Assembly (NCBI GenBank): GCA_002308215.1
Contig: DBVO01000019.1
Span: 573-11,915, forward strand
Direction of reading: 5' to 3'
Origin: Christensenella sp. UBA1262
Lineage (GTDB): Bacteria; Bacillota; Clostridia; Christensenellales; CAG-917
DNA length: 11,343 bases
The position numbers and the translations under genes were made by a program. This document shows positions 1-6,959 of this stretch, piece by piece. The stretch's first letter is position 1. Each line of letters starts with the position of its first letter. The notes under the pieces are model-generated. The model did no database searches. It was not told the DNA's origin and was given only the letters and a program-made list of their open reading frames with translations.

Positions 1-840
1 ATCAACGGTGCAGAGTGTGAGCCATACATAACTTGTGACTATCGCTTGTTTATTGAAAAAGCAAACGATATTGTTGAAGGAACTAAACTATTGATGAAGG
101 CTCTTGGAGTTGAAAAAGGTTATATTGCCATTGAAAACAACAAGCCAGAAGCAATTAAGATAATGAAAGAAGCTGCAAATGGTGGAGTAGAGATTGTCCC
201 ACTTAAGACAAAGTATCCACAAGGCGCAGAAAAACAAATTATATATGCAGTTACAAAACGTGTTGTCCCAGCCGGTGGACTTCCAGCTCAAGTAGGGTGC
301 GTAGTTTCTAATACTCATACTGCATACTCAGTAGCACAAGCTGTCTTTGAAGGCGAAACGTTATTTAAACGTGCCATGACTGTTTCAGGTGATGGCGTTG
401 AAAGGGCAGGTAACTATTGGGTACGCGGAGGCATTCCATTCTCATATATTTACGAGACATTAAGAGGTGAAGTTCCAGAATGTATAACCAATAAGGTTAT
501 AAATGGTGGGCCAATGATGGGATTTGCTCAAGCAGATCTTCGTCCAGTAACAGCAAAAGGCACATCAAGTCTATTGTTCCTTTCTCATAAACAATTTAGC
601 GAAGTTGAGCCAACGCAATGCATTAACTGTGGTAGATGTATTAATCATTGCCCAATGCATCTTGTCCCTCGTGATTATGAAAGAGCAGTTTTGAGAAAGG
701 ATTATGCAGCAGCAGAAAAACTTGGTGTTATGAACTGCCTTGAATGTGGATCTTGTTCATTCATTTGTCCAGCAAAGCGTCCGCTTGTTCAAGCAATTCG
801 TCTTGCAAAGAAAGAAATTAGATCAAGGGGGAAAAAGTAA
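1..840 (+). CDS. rnfC: RnfC, ferredoxin:NAD+ oxidoreductase subunit C (5' truncated by window edge)
   Basis: RnfC is the peripheral subunit of the Rnf complex. By family knowledge it carries the NAD(H)/FMN-binding, NuoF-like domain and two 4Fe-4S clusters, and exchanges electrons with NAD+ on the cytoplasmic side. The frame is open from base 1 and starts mid-protein inside the hallmark motif NGAECEPYITCDYRL, so the N-terminal part lies upstream; 279 codons are present. Near the C-terminus are two 4Fe-4S signatures, CINCGRCINHCP (about 618-653) and CLECGSCSFICP (about 735-770), followed by the basic tail usual for the family. An internal TTG at 46 is not the real start because the conserved motif precedes it. 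It is the first visible gene of the rnfCDGEAB cluster, and its stop is 1 nt before rnfD. Identification is very secure. Confidence 0.97.
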   Translation: MNGAECEPYITCDYRLFIEKANDIVEGTKLLMKALGVEKGYIAIENNKPEAIKIMKEAANGGVEIVPLKTKYPQGAEKQIIYAVTKRVVPAGGLPAQVGCVVSNTHTAYSVAQAVFEGETLFKRAMTVSGDGVERAGNYWVRGGIPFSYIYETLRGEVPECITNKVINGGPMMGFAQADLRPVTAKGTSSLLFLSHKQFSEVEPTQCINCGRCINHCPMHLVPRDYERAVLRKDYAAAEKLGVMNCLECGSCSFICPAKRPLVQAIRLAKKEIRSRGKK

Positions 841-841
841 T

Positions 842-1942
842 ATGGCTAAGTACGTAGTATCTTCATCCCCTCATATAACATCCAAAAATACGACGCAAAG
901 GATAATGCTTGACGTCATCATTGCACTTTTGCCTGCAACAATTGCCGCATTCTTGATTTATGGTTTATATCCAATTTTCATCATGGTGTTAAGCGTTGGT
1001 TCTGCAGTTTTGGCAGAGTGGCTTTTCAACTTGATAACAAAACGTCAACAGAGCATCAAAGATTTATCCGCAATTGTTACGGGTATGATTCTTGCGCTCA
1101 ACCTTCCACCAGTCGTACCTTTCTATGTGCCAATGGTCGGTGCATTCTTTGCAATTATAATTGTTAAGATGTTATTCGGTGGCATTGGCAGAAACTTTGC
1201 AAACCCTGCAATCACAGCAAGAATATTCTTGGTTCTTTGCTGGGCGGGCGTTATGACAAACTTTGTAAAGCCGATTGATCTTTCAAATGGAATGAATTTG
1301 TTCTCATATTTTGAGAACATTGTAAATATACATCTTCCAGATGCAATAACAAGTGCTACACCACTTGCAGCAATAAAAGATGCTATTGCAGCAAATTCAA
1401 ATCCAGCGGCTGGGCTCAATGCACTCGACATGTTCCTTGGCCGTATTGGTGGAAGTGCTGGTGAAGTCAGTGCACTTGCTGTTTTGATTGGTGCTCTTTA
1501 TCTATTGATAAAGAGAGTTATTGATTGGAAGATCCCAGTAATATTCATTGGTTCTACAGTTGTGTTTACTGCAATATTCTTTGCAAAGAGCGAATATGTA
1601 GGTGAATACATTTGGACATATCTTCTAAGCGGTGGTCTTTTGTTCGGTGCATGCTTTATGGCAACAGACTATGCAACATCACCAAAAGGATTGCTTGCTG
1701 TTTGTATCTATGGCATAGGTTTAGGCTTTTTGACTGTAGTGTTTAGAAAGTTTGGTTCCATGAATGGTGGTGTCTCATTTGCCATTCTGCTTATGAATAT
1801 CGTAACCCCACTTCTAGAAAAAATTACTCCACGTATTTTTGGTGTAAAGAGCAAGTGGGTAACAAATTGCCAAAAAATAAAAGGATTATTCCAAAAGATT
1901 GGCAAGAAAAAATCTGAAGAAAAGGAGGCGCAAAATGGCTGA
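842..1942 (+). CDS. rnfD: RnfD, membrane FMN subunit of the Rnf complex
   Basis: The 366-residue integral membrane protein is homologous to NqrB and carries covalently bound FMN in the electron path of the ion-pumping Rnf complex. Many hydrophobic helices are seen, the first at about residues 20-55. The flavinylation motif S-A-T-P follows D-A-I-T, and Thr173 is the expected FMN-phosphoester residue. The Gly-rich stretch GGIGRNFANPA typical of RnfD is also present. The C-terminus is a short charged tail rich in Lys and Glu. I chose the ATG at 842 because it gives the typical N-terminus (MAKYVVSSSPHI) and has AAGGGGG at 825-831, 10 nt upstream. The frame is open further upstream into rnfC, but that extension would overlap conserved rnfC codons. 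The 3' end overlaps rnfG by 8 bp, suggesting coupled translation. Confidence 0.96.
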   Translation: MAKYVVSSSPHITSKNTTQRIMLDVIIALLPATIAAFLIYGLYPIFIMVLSVGSAVLAEWLFNLITKRQQSIKDLSAIVTGMILALNLPPVVPFYVPMVGAFFAIIIVKMLFGGIGRNFANPAITARIFLVLCWAGVMTNFVKPIDLSNGMNLFSYFENIVNIHLPDAITSATPLAAIKDAIAANSNPAAGLNALDMFLGRIGGSAGEVSALAVLIGALYLLIKRVIDWKIPVIFIGSTVVFTAIFFAKSEYVGEYIWTYLLSGGLLFGACFMATDYATSPKGLLAVCIYGIGLGFLTVVFRKFGSMNGGVSFAILLMNIVTPLLEKITPRIFGVKSKWVTNCQKIKGLFQKIGKKKSEEKEAQNG

Positions 1943-2600
1943 AGAAAAAGTCTCCTTAGTTCAGACGGAAGAAATCAACGAAGCACCAGTAGCTGTTGAA
2001 GAACCGAAGAAAAGAAAAAAGAAAGATCCAAGCACAGTCAAAGATATTTTGAAGTGTGCACTTATACTTGTGCTTATTGCTACAGTAGCTGGTGTTTTGC
2101 TTGGTGTTATAAACTGGGTAACATATGTTGATCCAGAACAAACAATCAAATCACAAGTTGGGTCAAAATACAATGTATCCGCAGATAGCGTACAAAATGT
2201 CACAAATGAATATAGTGCGCTAGAACTTGGCAAGAGCAAAGTCAATGCCGTTTACAAAGTAAACGACGATGTAGTTGCCTTCTATGTAACTGCAAGTGGT
2301 GCATATGATGGCACCGTAGAATATGTTGTTTGTGTAAAGAGTGGAAAGGTAGACAATATCATTGTTTATTCTTCCGGTGAGACTGCATCAATAGGTGGTA
2401 ACGTGCTTAAACAAGCCAACCTAGATAAATATAATGGCCTTGTATTAGCTAATGTAGATACATCATCAGAAGCTGGTGCAAAAGATGCGAAAGATTCCAC
2501 TGTATATATTTCTGGTGCAACTAAGACCACAAAATCAGTTGTCAATGCTATAAAAGTTACAGCAAAGGCATATGCAAGTAAGGGAGGTGAGAATGCATGA
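1935..2600 (+). CDS. rnfG: RnfG, FMN-binding subunit of the Rnf complex
   Basis: RnfG (221 residues) is homologous to NqrC. One N-terminal membrane helix anchors an FMN-binding domain that carries covalent FMN and is placed outside the cytoplasm in characterised complexes. The sequence shows a charged cytoplasmic N-terminus with a KKRKKK cluster, a hydrophobic helix at about 36-60, the motif SSGETASIGG (family consensus GETPGLG), and S-G-A-T at 193-196, with Thr196 the predicted flavinylated residue. The ATG at 1935 is preceded by a full AAGGAGG at 1922-1928. A longer in-frame start at 1899 would add only 12 Arg/Lys-rich residues read from the rnfD tail and has no such site. It overlaps rnfD by 8 bp and rnfE by 4 bp (ATGA). 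Confidence 0.95.
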   Translation: MAEEKVSLVQTEEINEAPVAVEEPKKRKKKDPSTVKDILKCALILVLIATVAGVLLGVINWVTYVDPEQTIKSQVGSKYNVSADSVQNVTNEYSALELGKSKVNAVYKVNDDVVAFYVTASGAYDGTVEYVVCVKSGKVDNIIVYSSGETASIGGNVLKQANLDKYNGLVLANVDTSSEAGAKDAKDSTVYISGATKTTKSVVNAIKVTAKAYASKGGENA

Positions 2601-3346
2601 AAGGACAATTTCTTAGCAGCAAAATGGATATTGTTAAAAACGGCATAATCTCATCTAACCCAACGTTTAGACTCGTGCTTGGCATGTGCCCAACGCTTGC
2701 TGTTACAACATCTGCTTTTAACGGACTTGGCATGGGACTTGCGGCAACACTTGTTCTAATCTGTTCCAATGCACTAGTATCTTTGCTTCGCAAAGTTATT
2801 CCAGATAAGGTAAGAATCCCTGCATACGTACTCATTATTGCAACTTTTGTTACTATGCTAGAGATGCTTCTTAAGAAGTTCGTACCAACACTCTATAGTG
2901 CGCTTGGTATATATCTGCCACTCATAGTTGTAAACTGTATTATTCTTGCTCGTGCAGAAGCATTTGCCTCTATGAACAAGGTTGGCGATAGCATCTTAGA
3001 TGGTTTGGGCATGGGCCTTGGCTTTACACTTGCACTCACACTCATTGGTTTTGTGAGAGAGTTGCTCGGTGCTGGTACAATCTTCAAGGGATCACTTGGG
3101 TCAGCTGAATTTGGTTTGACACTTGGAAATCTTCCAAGTTATTCACTTGGTATATTTGTTTTGCCTGCAGGTGGTTTCTTAACACTTGGTATCATTATGG
3201 CAATCATCAATTATATAGGCCAAAAGAATAAAGAGAAGAGAGAAAAAGAAGAAAGAGAAAAACTTCACAAAATTCTCGAAGCGGCACATTCAAATGAATT
3301 CTCAGATGGTGAGAACAATACAAATGAAGAGGAGGTAAGGGCATAA
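2597..3346 (+). CDS. rnfE: RnfE, integral membrane subunit of the Rnf complex
   Basis: RnfE (249 residues, NqrD family) is a six-helix membrane subunit. With its paralogue RnfA it holds an iron or iron-sulfur centre inside the membrane and takes part in coupling electron transfer to ion movement. The expected cysteines are present: Cys31 in GMCPTLAV and Cys114 in the segment YLPLIVVNC. The conserved FVRELLGAGT motif follows. After the last helix there is a hydrophilic tail of about 40 residues, very rich in Lys and Glu at first (KNKEKREKEEREK) and then acidic. The family usually ends soon after the last helix, so this tail is an extension. The start overlaps the rnfG stop (ATGA) with GGGAGGTG at 2582-2589. 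Met10 is a possible alternative start but lacks a comparable site. Confidence 0.95.
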   Translation: MKGQFLSSKMDIVKNGIISSNPTFRLVLGMCPTLAVTTSAFNGLGMGLAATLVLICSNALVSLLRKVIPDKVRIPAYVLIIATFVTMLEMLLKKFVPTLYSALGIYLPLIVVNCIILARAEAFASMNKVGDSILDGLGMGLGFTLALTLIGFVRELLGAGTIFKGSLGSAEFGLTLGNLPSYSLGIFVLPAGGFLTLGIIMAIINYIGQKNKEKREKEEREKLHKILEAAHSNEFSDGENNTNEEEVRA

Positions 3347-3933
3347 TGCAATATTTTCTTTTGATAATAGCAGCAATGTTTGTTAATAACTTTGTCCTTT
3401 GCCAATTCCTTGGCATTTGTCCATTCCTTGGTGTATCTAAAAAGACAGATACAGCTCTTGGCATGGGACTTGCAGTTATATTTGTTATGGGTGTAGCAAG
3501 TATATTTACTTGGCTCATACAAAAACTGCTTGTGCTTGCAGGCATTGAATATTTGCAAACAATTGCATTTATTCTCGTTATAGCTGCACTAGTTCAAATT
3601 ATTGAAATGGTTTTAAAACGCTTTATGCCATCACTTTATTCGGCACTTGGCGTATATCTGCCACTCATCACAACAAACTGTGCAGTATTAGGTGTTGCTA
3701 TCCTTAACATCAGTACATATGGTGTAGTAGGTGCAACAAGTTTGTTGCAATCATTCCTTAATGGTGTTTTTAGTGGTGCAGGCTTTACTATTGCGATATT
3801 GCTTTTAGCAGGTATTCGTGAACGTATGGATTTAGATCTTGTGCCAAAGCCATTTAGAGGATTCCCAATTACGCTCATTACAGCAAGTATTATGAGTATG
3901 GCATTCGTCGCATTTGGCGGATTGTTAGGTTAA
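3346..3933 (+). CDS. rnfA: RnfA, integral membrane subunit of the Rnf complex
   Basis: RnfA (195 residues, NqrE family) is the six-helix partner of RnfE, inserted with inverted topology in characterised complexes. The diagnostic N-terminus NNFVLCQFLGICPFLGV is present, with Cys25 the expected metal ligand, and the second ligand Cys112 lies in YLPLITTNC. The C-terminal motif GIRERMDLDLVPKPFRG is typical of Clostridia-type RnfA. The start overlaps the rnfE stop by one base (TAATG), with AGGAGG at 3330-3335, 10 nt upstream. Short identical DNA runs shared with rnfE reflect paralogy. The length is normal and nothing is missing. Confidence 0.96.
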   Translation: MQYFLLIIAAMFVNNFVLCQFLGICPFLGVSKKTDTALGMGLAVIFVMGVASIFTWLIQKLLVLAGIEYLQTIAFILVIAALVQIIEMVLKRFMPSLYSALGVYLPLITTNCAVLGVAILNISTYGVVGATSLLQSFLNGVFSGAGFTIAILLLAGIRERMDLDLVPKPFRGFPITLITASIMSMAFVAFGGLLG

Positions 3934-3945
3934 GGAGGTGCGGAC

Positions 3946-4764
3946 ATGTTTTTACTTAGTGGTGTAAATCCTATGACAATCCTCTGGTCAACACTTGTGC
4001 TTTTAGTGCTTGCTTTGGTATTTGGTTTGGTACTTGCTTTTTGTGGTAAAAAGCTCGCTGTACAAGAAGATGAGAGAATAGGGAAAGTAAGAGAAAAACT
4101 CTCTGGTGCTAACTGTGGTGGCTGCGGCTATGCAGGTTGTGATGCTTTCGCTAAAGCGGTAGTAGAAGGGAAAGCAGATGTAAATCTTTGCAATGCTACT
4201 TCAGCTGAAAATAAAAAGGCTATCGGTGAGATAATGGGCGTCGCTGTTAATACAGAAGCAACTAGAATAGTTGTTGCATGTAATGGCGGCAACAATGCAG
4301 CAGATAAATATGAATATATGGGCTACGGCAACTGCAAGAGCATGGAGCTTCTCGCAGGAGGCAGAAAACAATGTCAATGGGGTTGCCTTGGCATGGGCTC
4401 ATGCACGGACGTATGCCCAACGCACGCGATAGAAGTTGGCATGGATGGTTTTGCAGTTGTTGATAAAGAAAAATGCATTACCTGCGGTAAGTGTCTTGTT
4501 GCATGTCCAAAACAATTAACAAAGAGAATTCCTGCAGATGCCAAGATCTATGTTGCATGCTCAAACTGCTTGCGCGGTGGTAAAGACGTTAGAGCAATCT
4601 GTAAGGTTGGGTGCCTTGGTTGCGGATTATGTGCCAAGAATTGCCCACAAGGTGCTATTGAAATGGTCAACAATCTTCCAATTATTGATTATTCAAAGTG
4701 CATCGGATGCGGACTTTGCGCGGATAAGTGTCCAGCAAAGTGTATCAAGAAATTAGAAGACTAG
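3946..4764 (+). CDS. rnfB: RnfB, multi-cluster ferredoxin-like subunit of the Rnf complex
   Basis: RnfB (272 residues) is the electron entry subunit that accepts electrons from reduced ferredoxin. It has a single N-terminal membrane anchor (about 11-33) and then a series of iron-sulfur sites. The first is Cys57-x2-Cys60-x4-Cys65-x16-Cys82, the RnfB-specific 4Fe-4S motif. Next is the central domain with Cys112, 130, 143, 147, 153 and 157. Three ferredoxin-type motifs follow: 177-187 (CITCGKCLVAC), 223-233 (CLGCGLCAKNC) and 252-262 (CIGCGLCADKC). This multi-cluster arrangement resembles that of clostridial and acetogen RnfB. It starts 12 nt after rnfA with AAGGAGGTG at 3932-3940, overlapping the rnfA stop. 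It is the last gene of the cluster, and a perfect palindrome spans its stop codon. Confidence 0.96.
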   Translation: MFLLSGVNPMTILWSTLVLLVLALVFGLVLAFCGKKLAVQEDERIGKVREKLSGANCGGCGYAGCDAFAKAVVEGKADVNLCNATSAENKKAIGEIMGVAVNTEATRIVVACNGGNNAADKYEYMGYGNCKSMELLAGGRKQCQWGCLGMGSCTDVCPTHAIEVGMDGFAVVDKEKCITCGKCLVACPKQLTKRIPADAKIYVACSNCLRGGKDVRAICKVGCLGCGLCAKNCPQGAIEMVNNLPIIDYSKCIGCGLCADKCPAKCIKKLED

Positions 4765-4772
4765 TCTTCTAA
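4753..4772. repeat. 20-bp perfect palindrome across the rnfB stop codon
   Basis: The two halves TTAGAAGACT and AGTCTTCTAA are exact reverse complements centred within the rnfB TAG. As RNA it would form an 8-bp stem (UUAGAAGA/UCUUCUAA) with a CUAG loop. It is followed by AAAGCATTAA rather than a T-run, so it does not qualify as a standard intrinsic terminator. It could act as an mRNA 3'-end stability or processing element that separates rnf from downstream genes, or as a protein-binding site. The role is inference; the symmetry is directly visible. Confidence 0.6.
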
Positions 4773-4842
4773 AGCATTAAGAATCTAATTGCCCTAGATG
4801 TAGCAAGGGCTAATGGCGAAAGCCAAAATAGGAGATACTTTT
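4773..4842 (+). other. rnfB-ppx spacer with two small hairpins
   Basis: This short spacer contains GCCCT (4791-4795) pairing with AGGGC (4806-4810) around a 10-nt loop. Next comes TGGC-GAAA-GCCA (4814-4825), a 4-bp stem with a GNRA tetraloop. That stem ends 4 nt before AGGAG (4830-4834), the ribosome binding site of ppx. I see no -35/-10 pair of good quality, so ppx may be transcribed by readthrough from rnf. The hairpins are weak individually, and I do not recognise a known riboswitch class. Confidence 0.35.
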
Positions 4843-6363
4843 ATGGAAAAAATCGGAATTATCGACCTTGGATCAAACTCTGCACGACTCGTTCTCGTTA
4901 ATGTGCTCGATGGCGGCTATTTTGTCGTATTTGACGAGCTCAAAGAGACTGTGCGTCTTGGACAAGATATGGACTGGGACGGCTTTATTAAACCGCAAAG
5001 AATTGCACAAACAATAAAGACGCTCACAATGTTCCGTCGCTTGTGCGATGCAAACCATGTCGATAAGATTTTTGCATATGCGACAGCGGCGGTGAGACGT
5101 GCTAAAAACCAAAAGAGCTTCCTCGACGAAGTCGCTATGACATGTGGAATTAAAATCAAAGTATTGAGCGTAGAAGAACAAGCTATGCTTGTTTATCAAG
5201 GCGTTATAAACTCAATGGATATTCCAAAAGGCTTAATTATGGAAATGGGCGGTGGTTCTACAAACCTCATTTACTATAATCGCCGTAATCTTATTCATTA
5301 TGAGACATTGCCATTTGGTTCTGTAACACTTACAGACCTCTTTAAAAATGATGGCAGTGAACCACAAGAAAGAGCTAAGAAGATTGAGGAATATGTAAGC
5401 GAACAACTTGAAAAAGTTACTTGGCTTGATCAGATCGAGCCAGACGCAGCATTTGTTGGTGTTGGTGGTGCATTTAGAAATCTTGGCAGAATTAGCCGTA
5501 TGATTAAGAAGTATCCATTTAATATGACACACAATTATGAGCTTGCTGTTCCTGAATTTGATAATATCTATAATACAATCAAGAAGCTTGACCTTGATAG
5601 CACAATGAAGATTAAGGGCTTGTCCAGTGGACGTGCGGATATTTTCCCAAGCGCACTTGCAGAAATGAAAGCTGTGCTTTCACACTTCGAATTTTCTAAG
5701 ATTACAATCAGTGGTTGCGGCCTTAGAGAAGGTGCTATGTTCCGTTATGCAGTACCAAGTGTTAATGAGAGACCTCTTTCTGATGTTCTCGGGCACTCAC
5801 TTTATACTCAAATGAGATATTTTGATATAAACATTGCACACGCTGAGCATGTTTATAATTTATCAATTCAACTCTTTAAGCAACTTAAAGTTTTGCATAA
5901 GATGTCAAGAATGTATGTACGTGTTCTCAAGATAGCAGCATTATTGCATGATAGTGGTATGAGAATTAAATACTATAATCACCAATTGCATTCTAGCTAT
6001 ATCATTTTGAACTCCAACTTATATGGCGTTCCACATAAGGACATTATAGTGGCATCATTTGTCGCATCTGGACATAGAAAAGTTGAGTTTGCAAGAGAAG
6101 ATTTAATCAAGTACAAAGATATTTTAACAGCAGAAGACGTTGAAGCTATTAAGAAACTTAGTGTAATACTTCGTATTGCAGAAAGCTTTGACCGCAGCAT
6201 GAGTGGCGTTGTAACTGGTATCAGCTGTGATGTTCTTGGTGATAGTGTTATCGTCAAGACAGAAACTGAAGATGGAAGAGATTGTTCACTCGAAGTCAAA
6301 GATGCTATGAGTGCAGCAGCTGATTTCAAGAATGTCTTTGGTAAAAACCTCGAAATACTTTGA
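4843..6363 (+). CDS. ppx: Ppx/GppA family phosphatase with C-terminal HD domain
   Basis: This 506-residue protein belongs to the exopolyphosphatase / pppGpp phosphohydrolase family, which removes terminal phosphate from polyphosphate or pppGpp in the cytoplasm. Residues 1-300 or so are the actin-fold Ppx/GppA domain, with phosphate loop IIDLGSNSARLVL (Asp8, Ser11, Asn12), the motif YATAAVRRAKN, and the second phosphate loop MEMGGGSTNL near residue 134, where many relatives have Asp instead of Glu. The rest is an HD-type helical domain with His333/His336, the HD pair at 369-370 (LLHDSG), and further His residues (HQLHSS). The length matches long two-domain members such as E. coli Ppx and GppA. 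ATG 4843 is preferred for its AGGAG at 4830-4834 and typical N-terminus; an in-frame ATG at 4813 lacks suitable spacing. Polyphosphate versus pppGpp preference cannot be told from sequence. Confidence 0.9.
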   Translation: MEKIGIIDLGSNSARLVLVNVLDGGYFVVFDELKETVRLGQDMDWDGFIKPQRIAQTIKTLTMFRRLCDANHVDKIFAYATAAVRRAKNQKSFLDEVAMTCGIKIKVLSVEEQAMLVYQGVINSMDIPKGLIMEMGGGSTNLIYYNRRNLIHYETLPFGSVTLTDLFKNDGSEPQERAKKIEEYVSEQLEKVTWLDQIEPDAAFVGVGGAFRNLGRISRMIKKYPFNMTHNYELAVPEFDNIYNTIKKLDLDSTMKIKGLSSGRADIFPSALAEMKAVLSHFEFSKITISGCGLREGAMFRYAVPSVNERPLSDVLGHSLYTQMRYFDINIAHAEHVYNLSIQLFKQLKVLHKMSRMYVRVLKIAALLHDSGMRIKYYNHQLHSSYIILNSNLYGVPHKDIIVASFVASGHRKVEFAREDLIKYKDILTAEDVEAIKKLSVILRIAESFDRSMSGVVTGISCDVLGDSVIVKTETEDGRDCSLEVKDAMSAAADFKNVFGKNLEIL

Positions 6364-6386
6364 TTAACTTTTAAAAGGAAAGATAT

Positions 6387-6959
6387 ATGAGCAACACACC
6401 TAAGTTTATACTTGCATCCACATCTCCAAGACGTAAAGAAATCTTGACTAAGATGGGGATAGAATTTGAAGCAGTATCGCCAAACTTTAACGAAGGCTCT
6501 GTTTATGAAAGAAGTCCAGAGAAACTCGTTAAAAGATTGTCGTTAGAAAAGGCCAACAGCATTAAAGATGATGCAGCTGTTGTTATTGGTGCAGATACAA
6601 TCGTTCTTAAAGGCTTTAAGAGATACAATAAGCCAGAGACAGAAGAGAGAGCGATTCAGATGCTTAAAGAGCTCAATGGGGCTTGGCATACCGTCTACAC
6701 AGGCGTTACAGTTAATTATCAAGGCAAATCTAATTCTTTTGTAGTAAAATCAAAAGTTAGAATTAAAAAGCTTTCTGATGAGCAGATTAAAAAGTATGTT
6801 GATGAGAGTAAACCACTAGACAAAGCTGGTGCATATGGCATCCAAGATGATGCAGTGGTTGAAGAGTACAAGGGCAGTTATTCTAATATAGTTGGTCTTC
6901 CTAGAGAAAAGCTGGCTGAAGTACTAGAAAAGATTGGAGTATATTATGGCGTCCATTGA
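6387..6959 (+). CDS. maf: Maf family nucleoside triphosphate pyrophosphatase
   Basis: Maf proteins (190 residues here) hydrolyse non-canonical or pyrimidine NTPs to NMP and pyrophosphate in the cytoplasm, and have been linked to septum or division control. The signature ILASTSPRRKEIL at residues 8-20 supplies the triphosphate-binding Ser and Arg residues. GADT at 68-71 holds the likely catalytic Asp70. The C-terminal motif DKAGAYGIQDDAVVEEYKG, then SYSNIVGLP, most resembles the dTTP/UTP-type (YhdE-like) subgroup rather than the m7GTP-type (YceF-like); that assignment is inferred from memory of the motifs. The start has AAAGGAA at 6374-6380, 23 nt after ppx. The 3' end overlaps the MreB-like gene by 14 bp. 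In Firmicutes maf commonly sits beside mre genes, which fits its neighbour. Confidence 0.93.
   Translation: MSNTPKFILASTSPRRKEILTKMGIEFEAVSPNFNEGSVYERSPEKLVKRLSLEKANSIKDDAAVVIGADTIVLKGFKRYNKPETEERAIQMLKELNGAWHTVYTGVTVNYQGKSNSFVVKSKVRIKKLSDEQIKKYVDESKPLDKAGAYGIQDDAVVEEYKGSYSNIVGLPREKLAEVLEKIGVYYGVH

Noticed and set aside
740..841. Upstream in-frame extension of rnfD from 740
   Set aside because: It overlaps the conserved rnfC ferredoxin region, gives a non-family N-terminus, and a better ribosome binding site serves ATG 842.
1123..1431. Minus-strand open frames opposite rnfD and other genes
   Set aside because: They lie entirely opposite strongly conserved coding genes, lack ribosome binding sites and show no recognisable protein family.
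4538..4756. Plus-strand 72-codon open frame inside rnfB
   Set aside because: It is a shifted-frame shadow of the Cys-rich rnfB region with no family signature or ribosome binding site.
4753..4790. Palindrome after rnfB as an intrinsic terminator
   Set aside because: No T-run follows the hairpin; the next bases are A-rich, so I list it only as a palindrome of unknown role.
4813..4842. ATG at 4813 as the ppx start
   Set aside because: The start codon lies inside the GAAA-loop stem, its upstream AAGGG is only 3 nt away, and the family N-terminus begins at ATG 4843.
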